In this document: piece after piece, positions 23,995-32,344 of the stretch
Layout: the number at the start of each line of letters is the position of its first letter
Numbering within the stretch: the stretch's first letter is position 1
Origin: Streptomyces sp. NBC_00464
GTDB lineage: Bacteria > Actinomycetota > Actinomycetes > Streptomycetales > Streptomycetaceae
Reading direction: 5' to 3'
DNA length: 64,000 nucleotides
Assembly: GCF_036013915.1 (NCBI RefSeq)
Contig: NZ_CP107899.1
Span: 4,588,001-4,652,000, forward strand
Notes under the pieces: generated by a model
Told to the model about the DNA's origin: nothing
The model's input: the letters and a program-made list of their open reading frames with translations, nothing else
Database searches by the model: none
Translations under genes and position numbers: made by a program

Positions 23995-24756
23995 ATGGGC
24001 GCGGGCCACGCACACAAGCTCTACCGGCACGGGCACTCGCCGGTCCACGACCTGCCGCCGCACTGCAAGCTCGCCGCGGTCTTCGCCTTCGTCGTGGTCG
24101 TCGTCACCACCCCGCGCGAAGCCGTGTGGGCCTTCGGGCTGTACGCGCTGCTGATCGCGGGCGCCGCCGCCGCGGCCCGTATCCCGGCCGCCTTCCTCCT
24201 CAAGCGGCTGCTGATCGAGGTGCCGTTCGTCGCGTTCGCCCTGCTCATGCCGTTCGTCGTACCCGGCGAGCAGACCCAGGTCCTCGGGCTCTCCGTCAGC
24301 GTCCCCGGACTCTGGGGCGCCTGGAACGTCCTCGCCAAGGGCACCCTCGGCGTCGCCGCCTCCGTGCTCCTCGCCTCCACCACCGAGCTGCGCTCCCTGC
24401 TGCTCGGCCTCCAGCGGCTGAAGCTGCCCCCGCTGCTCGTCCAGATCGCCTCCTTCATGATCCGGTACGGCGATGTGATCACCGACGAGATGCGCCGGAT
24501 GTCCATCGCCCGCCGCTCACGCGGATTCGAGGCGCGCGGGATCCGGCAGTGGGGTGTCCTCGGCAAGTCGGCGGGCGCCCTGTTCATCCGGTCGTACGAG
24601 CGCGGCGAACGCGTCCACCTCGCGATGGTCAGCCGCGGCTACACCGGCTCCATGCCCGTCATCGACGAGGTGACGGCCTCGCGCACCCAGTGGGCGTACG
24701 CCTCGGTACTCCCCGTGCTCGCCCTTGTCGTCTGTCTGCTGGGATGGACCGTATGA
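23995..24756 (+). CDS. cbiQ: ECF transporter T component CbiQ
   Basis: 253 residues starting 1 bp after the cbiM stop. Five to six hydrophobic helices (AVFAFVVVVVTTPREAVWAF, FVAFALLMPFVV) are followed by the two short cytoplasmic coupling helices, with the Ala-Arg-Gly type motif in ARRSRGFEARGIRQW. This component links the ATPase to the S component. It overlaps the ATPase start as ATGA. Confidence 0.94.
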   Translation: MGAGHAHKLYRHGHSPVHDLPPHCKLAAVFAFVVVVVTTPREAVWAFGLYALLIAGAAAAARIPAAFLLKRLLIEVPFVAFALLMPFVVPGEQTQVLGLSVSVPGLWGAWNVLAKGTLGVAASVLLASTTELRSLLLGLQRLKLPPLLVQIASFMIRYGDVITDEMRRMSIARRSRGFEARGIRQWGVLGKSAGALFIRSYERGERVHLAMVSRGYTGSMPVIDEVTASRTQWAYASVLPVLALVVCLLGWTV

Positions 24757-25532
24757 GCCAGCCCTCCGCCACGTCCGTACCGCCCCCCTCCCTGGAGGTC
24801 AGCGGTCTCGCCTACGCCTACCCCGACGGCCACCAGGCGCTCTTCGGCGTCGACCTGACCGTCGCCCGCGGCGAGCGCGTCGCCCTGCTCGGCCCGAACG
24901 GCGCCGGCAAGACCACCCTCGTCCTCCACCTCAACGGCATCCTCGACGCCGGAGCCGGCAGCGTCCGGGTCGCCGGGCTCCCCGTCGAGAAGCGCAACCT
25001 CGCCGAGATCCGCCGCCGCGTCGGCATCGTCTTCCAGGACCCCGACGACCAGCTCTTCATGCCCACCGTCCGCGAGGACGTCGCCTTCGGGCCCGCCGCC
25101 GGCGGAATGCGCGGCGCCGAACTGGAGGAGCGCGTCACCGAAGCGCTCAAGCAGGTCGGCATGGAGGAGTACGCCAACCGGCCGCCGCACCACCTCTCCT
25201 TCGGCCAGCGCCGCCGCGTCGCCGTCGCCACGGTCCTCGCCATGCGGCCGGAGATCCTCGTCCTGGACGAGCCCTCCTCCAACCTCGACCCGGCCTCCCG
25301 CCGCGAACTCGCCGACATCCTGCGGTCCTTGGACGTCACCGTGCTGATGGTGACGCACGACCTGCCGTACGCCCTGGAGCTCTGCGGCCGCGCGGTCATC
25401 CTCAGCGAAGGCGTCATCGCCGCCGACAACCGCACCCAGGACCTCCTGTGCGACGAGGAACTGATGCGCGCCCACCGGCTGGAGCTCCCCTTCGGGTTCG
25501 ACCCGCGTTCCGTGACGGTGAACATCGGGTGA
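24753..25532 (+). CDS. cbiO: ECF transporter ATPase CbiO
   Basis: 259 residues. Walker A GPNGAGKTT, Q-loop VFQDPDDQLF, signature LSFGQRRRVAVA, Walker B ILVLDEPSSNLDP and the switch histidine in MVTHDLPYALE are all intact. QDPDDQ is typical of ECF ATPases. It powers CbiM/CbiQ uptake of Ni or Co. It is the last gene of a tightly packed three-gene operon. One ATPase gene is present, so it probably works as a homodimer. Confidence 0.95.
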   Translation: MSQPSATSVPPPSLEVSGLAYAYPDGHQALFGVDLTVARGERVALLGPNGAGKTTLVLHLNGILDAGAGSVRVAGLPVEKRNLAEIRRRVGIVFQDPDDQLFMPTVREDVAFGPAAGGMRGAELEERVTEALKQVGMEEYANRPPHHLSFGQRRRVAVATVLAMRPEILVLDEPSSNLDPASRRELADILRSLDVTVLMVTHDLPYALELCGRAVILSEGVIAADNRTQDLLCDEELMRAHRLELPFGFDPRSVTVNIG

Positions 25533-25574
25533 CCCGCCCCTCGTCCGACCTGCGGAGCAATGCACCATGGGGGG

Positions 25575-26759
25575 ATGAGCGGGAGCGCAGGAACAGGCGT
25601 GGACGTACGGGGAACGGCGGCGCCCGGATTCGAACCGGTCCGGGATGCTTTCATCCGTAACTTCGAGCAGCGCGGTGACCGTGGGGCAGCGGTCACCGTC
25701 TACCGGCACGGGCGCAAGGTCGTCGACCTGTGGGCCGGAACGAGAGACGTCGACGGCGTCGAACCATGGGCCGTCGACACCGTGCAGGTCGTCCGCTCGG
25801 CCGGAAAGGGCATTGCCGCCGCCGTCCCGCTGCTGCTGCACCAGCGCGGCCAGATCGACCTGCACGCCCCGGTCGGCACGTACTGGCCGGAGTTCAAGGC
25901 GAACGGCAAGGAACGCGTCCTCGTCCGCCACCTCCTCGCCCACCGGGCCGGAATCCCGGCCCTGGACCGGCCGCTGACCCCCGACGAGGCGGCCGACGGG
26001 GTGAGCGGTCCGCAGGCGGTCGCCGCGCAGCGCCCCGAGTGGGAGCCCGGTACGGATCACGGCTACCACGCGCAGACCTACAGCTGGCTCGTCGGCGAAC
26101 TGGTGCGACGCGTCACCGGGCGGACCGTCGGCCGCTGGGTCGCCGAGGAGATCGCCCGCCCGCTCGGCCTGGACTTCTGGTTCGGGATCCCGGCGGACGA
26201 GGCGCACCGGGTCGGCCGGATCGGCCCGGTCGAGGCGCCCGCGGGCGACGGCGCGGGCGCGCTGCGGATGCGCCCCAAGCGCTCGGTCGTCGACGCCTAC
26301 CGCGACCCGGAGTCGCTGACCCGCCGGGCGTTCGGCGCCATCGACCCGTTGCCCGACGAGAACGACCCCGGCTACCGGGCCGCCGAACTCCCCGCGTCCA
26401 ACGGCACCGCCACCGCCCGCGGCCTGGCCCGCTGTTACGCCGCGATGATAGGCCCGGTCGACGGCCACCGGCTGTTCGCCCCGGCCACCCTCACCCTGGC
26501 CCGCACCGAGGAGTCGGCGGGCCCGGACCGGGTCCTGGTCGTCAACACCCGTTTCGGGCTCGGCTACATGCTCCACGGATCGGGCTCCCCGCTCCTCTCC
26601 CCGGGCTCCTTCGGGCACCCGGGCCGGGGCGGTTCGCTGGGCTTCGCCGACCCCGAATCCGGCATCGCCTTCGGCTATGTGACGAACGGTCTGCAGAAGG
26701 GAGTCACCGCCGATCCCCGTGCCCAGGCGCTGGTACGCGCAGTACGTTCGGCGCTATGA
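25575..26759 (+). CDS. Serine hydrolase of the class C beta-lactamase/EstB family
   Basis: 394 residues, no signal peptide. The SxxK motif is SAGKG (catalytic Ser), a Tyr motif lies in GYHAQTYSWLVGEL, and the third motif region is GHPGRGGSLGFADPESG. These features are those of EstB-like esterases and LACTB relatives. A cytoplasmic esterase or peptidase role is more likely than beta-lactam hydrolysis. ATG 25575 follows a GGGGG run. It is coupled to the SDR gene by ATGA overlap. Confidence 0.88.
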   Translation: MSGSAGTGVDVRGTAAPGFEPVRDAFIRNFEQRGDRGAAVTVYRHGRKVVDLWAGTRDVDGVEPWAVDTVQVVRSAGKGIAAAVPLLLHQRGQIDLHAPVGTYWPEFKANGKERVLVRHLLAHRAGIPALDRPLTPDEAADGVSGPQAVAAQRPEWEPGTDHGYHAQTYSWLVGELVRRVTGRTVGRWVAEEIARPLGLDFWFGIPADEAHRVGRIGPVEAPAGDGAGALRMRPKRSVVDAYRDPESLTRRAFGAIDPLPDENDPGYRAAELPASNGTATARGLARCYAAMIGPVDGHRLFAPATLTLARTEESAGPDRVLVVNTRFGLGYMLHGSGSPLLSPGSFGHPGRGGSLGFADPESGIAFGYVTNGLQKGVTADPRAQALVRAVRSAL

Positions 26760-27550
26760 CTTCTCCCGCGCTCTCTCGATTCGACGGATACGGCGTTCTC
26801 CTCACCGGGGCCGGCCAGGGCATCGGTGCCGCGACCGCCCGCCGGCTGGCCGCCGAGGGCGCCCGCGTCCTGGTCACCGACCTGGACGGCGAGCGGGCGG
26901 GGCGCATGGCGGCGGAGATCCGGGAGAGCGGCGGCGAGGCCGAAGCGCTGGCCTGCGACGTGGCCGACCGGGCAGCGGTCGAGGCGGCAGTGGCGCACGC
27001 GGTCTCGGTGTTCGGCGGGCTCGACGTACTGGTGAACAACGCCTACGCGTGCACGCCGGACGCCGCGCTCTTCGAGGACGAGCAGGACGAGACCTGGCAG
27101 CGCGACCTGGACGTCACGCTCAGCGGCGCCTACCGCTGCTCGCGTGCCGCGCTTCCGCATCTTGCCGCGTCCGGACGGGGTGCGATCGTGAGCATCGGCT
27201 CGGTCAACGGGGTGCAGGACTTCGGCAACCACGCCTACAGCGCCGCCAAGGCGGGCCTGGCCAGCCTCACCCGTACGCTCGCGGGCCATGCCGGACCGCG
27301 CGGAGTGCGGGTCAACCTGGTCGCGCCCGGCACGATCCGCACCGACGCCTGGGCGGGCCGCGACGCCGAACTGTCCCGGGTCAGGGGCCTCTACCCGCTC
27401 GGCCGGGTCGGCGAACCGGAGGACATCGCCGCGGCCGTAGCCTTCCTCGCCTCGCGCGACGCGGCCTGGGTCACCGGCACGACGCTGTGCGTGGACGGCG
27501 GGCTCACCGCCGCGAACACGGGCTTCCGGCAGGCGGTCGCGCGGGCTTAG
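26756..27550 (+). CDS. Short-chain dehydrogenase/reductase
   Basis: 264 residues. The nucleotide motif is LLTGAGQGIGAATARRLA, the acidic position after beta-2 is VTDLDG (favouring NAD), then NNAYA, and Ser/Tyr/Lys in SIGSVNGVQDFGNHAYSAAK. The C-terminal GTTLCVDGG is classic. It is coupled to the serine hydrolase, so ester cleavage followed by alcohol oxidation is one possible pathway, but the substrate is unknown. Confidence 0.93.
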   Translation: MTSPALSRFDGYGVLLTGAGQGIGAATARRLAAEGARVLVTDLDGERAGRMAAEIRESGGEAEALACDVADRAAVEAAVAHAVSVFGGLDVLVNNAYACTPDAALFEDEQDETWQRDLDVTLSGAYRCSRAALPHLAASGRGAIVSIGSVNGVQDFGNHAYSAAKAGLASLTRTLAGHAGPRGVRVNLVAPGTIRTDAWAGRDAELSRVRGLYPLGRVGEPEDIAAAVAFLASRDAAWVTGTTLCVDGGLTAANTGFRQAVARA

Positions 27551-27572
27551 ACCGAGACCGTACGCAGACGAC

Positions 27573-27606
27573 ACCGGCCCCCCGGGGGCAGTCCCGGGAG
27601 GCCGGT
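27573..27606. terminator. Bidirectional terminator between the SDR and DoxX genes
   Basis: ACCGGCC pairs with GGCCGGT, with inner CCCCGGG/CCCGGG pairing. It lies between convergent genes. Confidence 0.75.
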
Positions 27607-27626
27607 GGTCGGACGTACCCGTCCCC

Positions 27627-28076
27627 TCAGGCGGGTACGCCCAGGTACTGCTCCTGCCGTGTCCCCGCGCTCTCCCGGGTGGCTCCGCGGAAGACCGCCA
27701 GCCGGTCCACGGCCAGCACACCCGGACCGGAGAAGACGAGCAGCAGCAGCGTCCAGCAGAAGAAGGCCGCCGCCTCGCCGCCGTTCTGCATGGGCAGCAG
27801 TCCCGCCCGCTGGTGGACGTCGAAGTACGCGAACGCCATGGAGCCGGAGCCCACGAGTGCGGCCGTTCTCGTACCGAGGCCGAGCAGCACCAGGGTGCCG
27901 CCGGCCAGTTGGATGACGGCCGCGTACCACCCCGGCCAGGTGCCCGCGGAGAGCATCGGCCTGCTGAGCACGCCGAAGAGCGACGCGACGCCATGGCAGG
28001 TGAAGAGCAGTCCGACGACGATCCGGAACAGACTGAGCGCGTAGGGCTGAGCCCGCCCGAGGCGCGTGACCATCAT
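27627..28076 (-). CDS. DoxX family membrane protein
   Basis: 149 residues with four predicted helices: LSLFRIVVGLLFTCHGVASL, AVIQLAGGTLVLLGLG, GSGSMAFAYFDV and FCWTLLLLVFSGPGVLAV. AGGAGG precedes ATG 28076 at good spacing. DoxX proteins relate to redox balance and membrane-linked thiol oxidation; the exact role is open. It starts 16 bp downstream of the glycosidase stop on the same strand and may share its transcript. Confidence 0.88.
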   Translation of the reverse strand: MMVTRLGRAQPYALSLFRIVVGLLFTCHGVASLFGVLSRPMLSAGTWPGWYAAVIQLAGGTLVLLGLGTRTAALVGSGSMAFAYFDVHQRAGLLPMQNGGEAAAFFCWTLLLLVFSGPGVLAVDRLAVFRGATRESAGTRQEQYLGVPA

Positions 28077-28092
28077 GAGTGCCCGCCTCCTG

Positions 28093-29850
28093 TCAGCTGT
28101 AGACGCCGAACTCGTAGAGCGAGTAGCCGTAACCGGAGCCGCGCGCCGTGCCGTTGATCCGCACGTAGCGGCCGGTGCCGTTGACGTCGATGTCGTCGAT
28201 GTCGCCGTTGCCGTCGGTCACCGACTTCACCGTGTTCCAGTTCTGTCCGTCATCGGACGTCTGGATGTCGTACGCCTTGCCGAACGCCGGGTCCCAGGCG
28301 AGCTGGACGTGCTTGAACGTCGTCGAGGCGCCCAGGTCGACCTGGAGCCACTGCGGGTCGCTCCAGTCACTGGCCCAGCGGGTGTCGAACTTGCCGTCCA
28401 CCGCGTTGGCCGCACCGCACGGGCAGCCGCCGGTCGGGTCGGTCTGGGAGGTGGACGCGGTGGCGGTCTTGCCCTGGGACACGTTCGTCCCGTCCACCTT
28501 CGGGGGGATGACCTTGATGGACTTGGTCTCGATGCCCTCGTTGCCCTTGCCGTCGGTGGCCTTCACATAGACCTTGTAGACGCCCGTCTTGCTCGGCGCC
28601 TTCGCGGTCAGGGTGCCGTCGCCGTTGTCCTTGGTCTCGGCCGGGACCAGCGCCTTGTTCTGGTCGATGTAGTTGCTGCTGAAGAGGACCTGGTAGGTGA
28701 TCGCGTCGCCGTCGGGGTCACTGGTGCGGGTGCTGATCCTGACATCGCCCCCGGTGGGGACGCCGGTGGTGGCACCTTCCACCGCCATGTCCGTGATCAC
28801 CGGCGGGGTGTTGTCGCCGGAGGTGTCGGCCCCGTAGGCCTTCTTCACGGCGTAGTACGAGAGCCGCTTCTCGCCGCCGGGCAGCAGGTTGAACCAGACG
28901 CCGCCGAAGTCGTCCTCGACGCCGTAGTGGAACATCGTGGCGCCGAGCGCCACCCCGGTGTGCCCGGTGATGCAGCCCCAGGCCTTCTGGTAGCCCTCGG
29001 CCTTGGCGACGTCGGTCGGCTCGGTCGGGACGCCGTTCGCGTCGTCGTCGACCTCCCACTCACCGGCCGGACCGGTCTCGGTGACGATGTAGGGCTTGTC
29101 GTAACCGCCCTGCTCCCAGTCGGACTTGATGTTGCACACCGCGTTGTAGGCGTTGACGGCGTACAGGTCGAGGTCGGGGGCGTTCTTCTTGTAGTACGGC
29201 CAGGCGCCGGTCCAGGCGTCGGTCGAGGTCACCGGGTGGTTGGGGTCGACCGCGTGGATCTTCTTCGCGACCTCGTTGACGAAGGTGGTGTACGCGTTGC
29301 GCTGGGCCTCCAGCTCGTCACCGCCGTAACAGTTCTGGAGGCCGAGCGTGGACTCGTTGCCGACGTTCCACATCAGCACGCCGGGGTTGTCCTTGTAGGT
29401 GTCGACCCACTTGGGGAACTCGGCGAGCATGTTGTTCTTGTACTCGGTGTCCGTCAGGTAGTTGACGCAGCCGCCCGCGCCGGGGCCGCCGCCCGGCTGG
29501 AGCCAGAAGCCGGCGATCACCTTGATGCCGTTGGCCGCCGCCGTGTCGAAGAGCGGCTTGCTGGTGGCGTCGGTGCCCCAGGTGCGGATGGTGTTGACGC
29601 CCATGGACTTCACGTCGGGCATGTACTTTGCGGCGTCGGCGACCGAGGGGCCCCAGGTGAGGCCCTTGACCGTATACGGCGAACCGTCCACGGTCAGCTG
29701 CCAGTTGCCCTGCGAACCGGTGACCTTCACGACGTTGCCGGCCGCCTGGGCGGCGGGCGCCTGCACGGCGAGCAGACCGCCGCCGAGCAGGGCCGCCGCC
29801 GCGAGCGGCGCCACCAGACGCTTGGCCCTGCGTGTGGGGGGATGGTGCAT
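28093..29850 (-). CDS. Secreted glycoside hydrolase with C-terminal F5/8-type carbohydrate-binding domain
   Basis: 585 residues with a signal peptide ending near AAQA-AG (37). A (beta/alpha)8 catalytic region follows (TVKGLTWGPSV to about 345), with the likely acid/base Glu166 in WNVGNEST and nucleophile Glu258 in IVTETGPAG, as in clan A glycosidases. Residues about 350-450 form Fn3/cadherin-like strands; from about 455 a discoidin-type binding domain ends in YGYSLYEFGVYS. AAGGAG precedes the ATG. A LacI-type operator lies 43 bp upstream, and an identical-core operator precedes the DUF1996 gene. The target polysaccharide, perhaps a beta-glucan, is not proven. Confidence 0.88.
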   Translation of the reverse strand: MHHPPTRRAKRLVAPLAAAALLGGGLLAVQAPAAQAAGNVVKVTGSQGNWQLTVDGSPYTVKGLTWGPSVADAAKYMPDVKSMGVNTIRTWGTDATSKPLFDTAAANGIKVIAGFWLQPGGGPGAGGCVNYLTDTEYKNNMLAEFPKWVDTYKDNPGVLMWNVGNESTLGLQNCYGGDELEAQRNAYTTFVNEVAKKIHAVDPNHPVTSTDAWTGAWPYYKKNAPDLDLYAVNAYNAVCNIKSDWEQGGYDKPYIVTETGPAGEWEVDDDANGVPTEPTDVAKAEGYQKAWGCITGHTGVALGATMFHYGVEDDFGGVWFNLLPGGEKRLSYYAVKKAYGADTSGDNTPPVITDMAVEGATTGVPTGGDVRISTRTSDPDGDAITYQVLFSSNYIDQNKALVPAETKDNGDGTLTAKAPSKTGVYKVYVKATDGKGNEGIETKSIKVIPPKVDGTNVSQGKTATASTSQTDPTGGCPCGAANAVDGKFDTRWASDWSDPQWLQVDLGASTTFKHVQLAWDPAFGKAYDIQTSDDGQNWNTVKSVTDGNGDIDDIDVNGTGRYVRINGTARGSGYGYSLYEFGVYS

Positions 29851-29892
29851 GAGGTTGCTCCTTGCGGGTGGGGAGTGAGTGACGTACGCGAT

Positions 29893-29912
29893 CTTGGAGA
29901 GCGCTCTCCAAG
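29893..29912. promoter_or_regulatory. LacI-type operator before the glycosidase gene
   Basis: A perfect 20-bp palindrome of CTTGGAGAGC and GCTCTCCAAG. The central GAGAGCGCTCTC core matches the site before the DUF1996 gene. LacI family repressors of sugar use bind such CG-centred palindromes. Confidence 0.85.
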
Positions 29913-29950
29913 GCGGCCCGAAAAAGGGCCCGCGTCCGGTGGGGGTAGGG

Positions 29951-30042
29951 GTTGTGCGGGGTTGTGCGGGGTTGTGCGGGCTGTTCAGGCCGTACGTGTT
30001 GTACGGGCCGTACGGGCCGTACGGGTTGTACTTGCTGTACGG
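29951..30042. repeat. Two short tandem arrays downstream of the DUF1996 gene
   Basis: Three exact GTTGTGCGGG copies run from 29951 to 29980. From 29992 a 9-bp array of GTACGGGCC-like units (GTAC at every ninth base) runs nearly six times to the DUF1996 stop. A small GGCCC/GGGCC hairpin with an A-rich loop lies nearby at 29915-29930. Confidence 0.9.
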
Positions 30043-30043
30043 A

Positions 30044-31156
30044 CTACGGCAGTTCGTAGTTCTCGTCGAGCACGGCGCCGGCTGCGGGGTGGTTCTCGTC
30101 GTAGCCGTGCGGGTCGCACTGCAGGCCGCCCTTGACGCAGTGGGTGACCATCGCGTCGAGCGTGGCGGCGTCCCAGCCGTTCATGAAGTCGTAGTGGAAG
30201 GAGAATCCGGCACCGCTCGCCAGCTTCACCTTCGACATGTCACCGTTGACCGGCCAGGCCATCTTGAACTCGATCATCGGCAGGGCGACGGGGTGGTCGG
30301 CCGGGCAGGAGTTGTAGTTGGCGCCCCCCGCGACCGGGTATGCCATGTGACTCTTGTGGTCGGGCGTGTCCAGGTGGATGCCGTCCCAGCAACTGGGCGC
30401 CTGGAGACGCAGGTTGAGCTGGACGTCCTGCCGGTCGGGGCAGGTCGCCGGGAAGTCGTAGTTCTTGAACGACTCGCCGCACTCCCAGCCCTCGACGGTG
30501 CCCTTGAGGTTCTTGAACTCGTCCTGCGTCTGCATCGGGCTGCCGACGACGTACCGCAGTCCCCTCGGGAAGGGCCGCACGCTGCGGTAGTCGGTGACGC
30601 CCGACTTGTAGTAGATGGTCTGGGCGCCTTCGGGGAGAACCTTCGTGTCCCCGTTGAACAGGCTCGGCATCCAGTACCCGGACTTGTCGCCCGGGGCCAG
30701 GCAGGTGGTGTCACCCGCCTCCAGTGAGGCGGTGGTGGTGTTGGCGTTCGTGGTGGTGTTGCCCATGAACGTGTGGTCATGGGACTTGCCCGGCTGCCCC
30801 GGGTAGACGATCGGGTCGTCCGGAGCGCTGTGCGTCGGGGCGCACTTGGCCTGGAACTCGTGGAAGTACGCCGACGGCGGTACCTCCGTCGAGGGGGTGA
30901 CCCCGGTGACCGGGGGGTCGGCCATGATGTAGCCGTCGCCGTCCGGGTCGTCGCCCGATGCCTGGGTGGACGCGGGCATGCCGGGCATCCCGGGCATGGA
31001 GTACGCGGCGTTGTGCGCGGTGTGCGTGCCCGCCGCCGCGGCCGGCGTCTCGGGGGAAGCGTTCGCTGTCGCCGCGATCCCGGCGATCCCTGCCGTGGTC
31101 AGGGTCAGCGAGGTGAACAAGAGCAGTCCGGTGAGGGTTCTCGACCTCCGTGGCAT
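30044..31156 (-). CDS. Secreted DUF1996 protein
   Basis: 370 residues from ATG 31156, chosen for AGGAGG at ideal spacing. The signal peptide (LTGLLLFTSLTLTTAG) ends near ANA-SPE. A spacer rich in Ala/Gly/Met follows, then DUF1996: YFHEFQAKCAPTHSAPDDP, SHDHTFMGN, YWMPSLFNG, CWDGIHLDTPDHKSHMAYP. The repeated His and Asp are conserved and may form a metal or catalytic site. Such proteins are extracellular and co-occur with wall- and glucan-active enzymes; the function is unknown. The promoter carries a 26-bp LacI-type palindrome. Confidence 0.88.
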   Translation of the reverse strand: MPRRSRTLTGLLLFTSLTLTTAGIAGIAATANASPETPAAAAGTHTAHNAAYSMPGMPGMPASTQASGDDPDGDGYIMADPPVTGVTPSTEVPPSAYFHEFQAKCAPTHSAPDDPIVYPGQPGKSHDHTFMGNTTTNANTTTASLEAGDTTCLAPGDKSGYWMPSLFNGDTKVLPEGAQTIYYKSGVTDYRSVRPFPRGLRYVVGSPMQTQDEFKNLKGTVEGWECGESFKNYDFPATCPDRQDVQLNLRLQAPSCWDGIHLDTPDHKSHMAYPVAGGANYNSCPADHPVALPMIEFKMAWPVNGDMSKVKLASGAGFSFHYDFMNGWDAATLDAMVTHCVKGGLQCDPHGYDENHPAAGAVLDENYELP

Positions 31157-31190
31157 GGAGACCTCCTGCTGCGTCGTGGGGGCGTGCATG

Positions 31191-31216
31191 GAGTTGGGAG
31201 AGCGCTCTCCCAACTC
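31191..31216. promoter_or_regulatory. LacI-type operator before the DUF1996 gene
   Basis: A perfect 26-bp palindrome with arms GAGTTGGGAGAGC and GCTCTCCCAACTC. It overlaps the expected transcription start just downstream of the -10, so a bound repressor would block transcription. Confidence 0.88.
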
Positions 31217-31481
31217 GGAGTGTTCCGCCCCTGACAAGAGCGTGTCAATAGTTGGTTAACGATGGCCGTCGTGCGTGAAGTGGGTGGGGCGCGGTGGGCC
31301 GGCGGGGGAGTTGCCGTGTGACCTGCGAGGAGGTCCACGAGATGCTCAACTCACGTGCAGCGTGAACCTGGTGCCGGCCGGTGGGTTGGCTGCGGGGGCC
31401 ATCGGCGAACTGGATCGTGCGGACGTGCGCGTGTCGCGTCCAGGTGGAGCAGGCCGCTGAAGTCTGCCCGGTCCGAGGCGG
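31217..31481. other. Promoter-containing gap between DUF1996 and XRE genes
   Basis: The gap holds the DUF1996 promoter and then GC-rich sequence up to the XRE stop. No coding frame with good bias is seen. Confidence 0.5.
31219..31248 (-). promoter_or_regulatory. Promoter of the DUF1996 gene
   Basis: A consensus -35 TTGACA (31248-31243) is followed after 18 bp by AACACT (31224-31219), a weak -10. The palindromic operator begins 3 bp further down. Confidence 0.6.
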
Positions 31482-31700
31482 TCAGGAGGCGGTCAGGGGA
31501 ATCTCGTCGCCCGTGGACGTGGTGGCCAGCAGGACGAGGTCGGCCTCCAGGGCGCGAAGGTAGCGGCGGAGCTGGCGCTGGCTGATCTCCTGAACGGGAA
31601 GGCGCTCCAGGCGGGAGACGTTGGGCTGGGCCGTACCCATCCGTGTCGCGACCTCGGCCTGGGTCAGGCCGGTCTGTTCCCGCAGTTCGGCGAGCTTCAT
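31482..31700 (-). CDS. Small XRE-type protein (HigA-like antitoxin candidate)
   Basis: 72 residues, nearly all helix-turn-helix: LAELREQTGLTQAEVATRMG, then AQPNVSRLERLP. The tail DLVLLATTSTGDEIPLTAS resembles the C-terminal strand of HigA-like antitoxins. Its ATG overlaps the Uma2 stop (ATGA), so the two are made together, with the nuclease gene first. That order and size fit a toxin-antitoxin or self-regulating unit, though no RelE/HigB toxin is present. Antitoxin function is inferred. Confidence 0.75.
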   Translation of the reverse strand: MKLAELREQTGLTQAEVATRMGTAQPNVSRLERLPVQEISQRQLRRYLRALEADLVLLATTSTGDEIPLTAS

Positions 31701-32281
31701 GCGTCACCGATCTTCCCGTACCGGCGAAAGGCGCTGGTGTCGATGCTCCAGGCTCCGAAGCGGACGATGTCCCCGAAGATGTACGGCTCGCGGTTCCGGT
31801 ACGCGCCGTGGCAGGGATCGTCATACACCGCGATCGTGCCGTCCCTCGGGTCCACGATCAAATACAGGCCGATCTTCATGGCCGGGTAGTCGGCCATCTT
31901 CTCGACGTAGTCATTGCTCGGGTTCGACTTCGAGACCACCTCGACACAGGCCAGCACCTCATCCGGGGCGAGTGAGTCCCGATCGGAATCCAGTGCGCTC
32001 TCTTCGCACACCAGCACGTCCGGGCGGCGCATGCGGCCGACCCGCGGGTCCTCGACTTCGGGCCCGGTCTCGGCGATCCACCCCGGATGCGTCGAGGTGA
32101 TCTGCTGATTGATCTGATCCCTGATCCGGCCCGCGATCCGCTCGTGCCGGTTGACCGGGCTCATCATGGCCATGACGGGACCGCCCGCACCGATCTCCAC
32201 GCTCCAGGAGCCCTCCAGATGCTGGGCATACTCGGAAAGCTCGTCGGCGACCTTCCGCATCCACGCATAGCCCAGGCTCAT
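31697..32281 (-). CDS. Uma2 family PD-(D/E)XK endonuclease
   Basis: 194 residues. The Uma2/DUF820 layout is clear: a beta-rich N-terminus, the site RRPDVLVCEESALD, then VLACVEVVSKSN (E-x-K type), SNDYVEKMADYPAMKIGLYLIVDPR. These give the Asp, Glu and Lys of a metal nuclease. Uma2 proteins are very abundant in some bacteria but poorly understood. Here one is in a two-gene operon with an XRE protein. The promoter lies in an unusually AT-rich patch at 32283-32305. Confidence 0.88.
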   Translation of the reverse strand: MSLGYAWMRKVADELSEYAQHLEGSWSVEIGAGGPVMAMMSPVNRHERIAGRIRDQINQQITSTHPGWIAETGPEVEDPRVGRMRRPDVLVCEESALDSDRDSLAPDEVLACVEVVSKSNPSNDYVEKMADYPAMKIGLYLIVDPRDGTIAVYDDPCHGAYRNREPYIFGDIVRFGAWSIDTSAFRRYGKIGDA

Positions 32282-32344
32282 GCCTAAAGTATATCAAAAA
32301 TCATATGCTCTCTCCGGTCGCCGTATCGTCGCCGCCCGCCGTGC

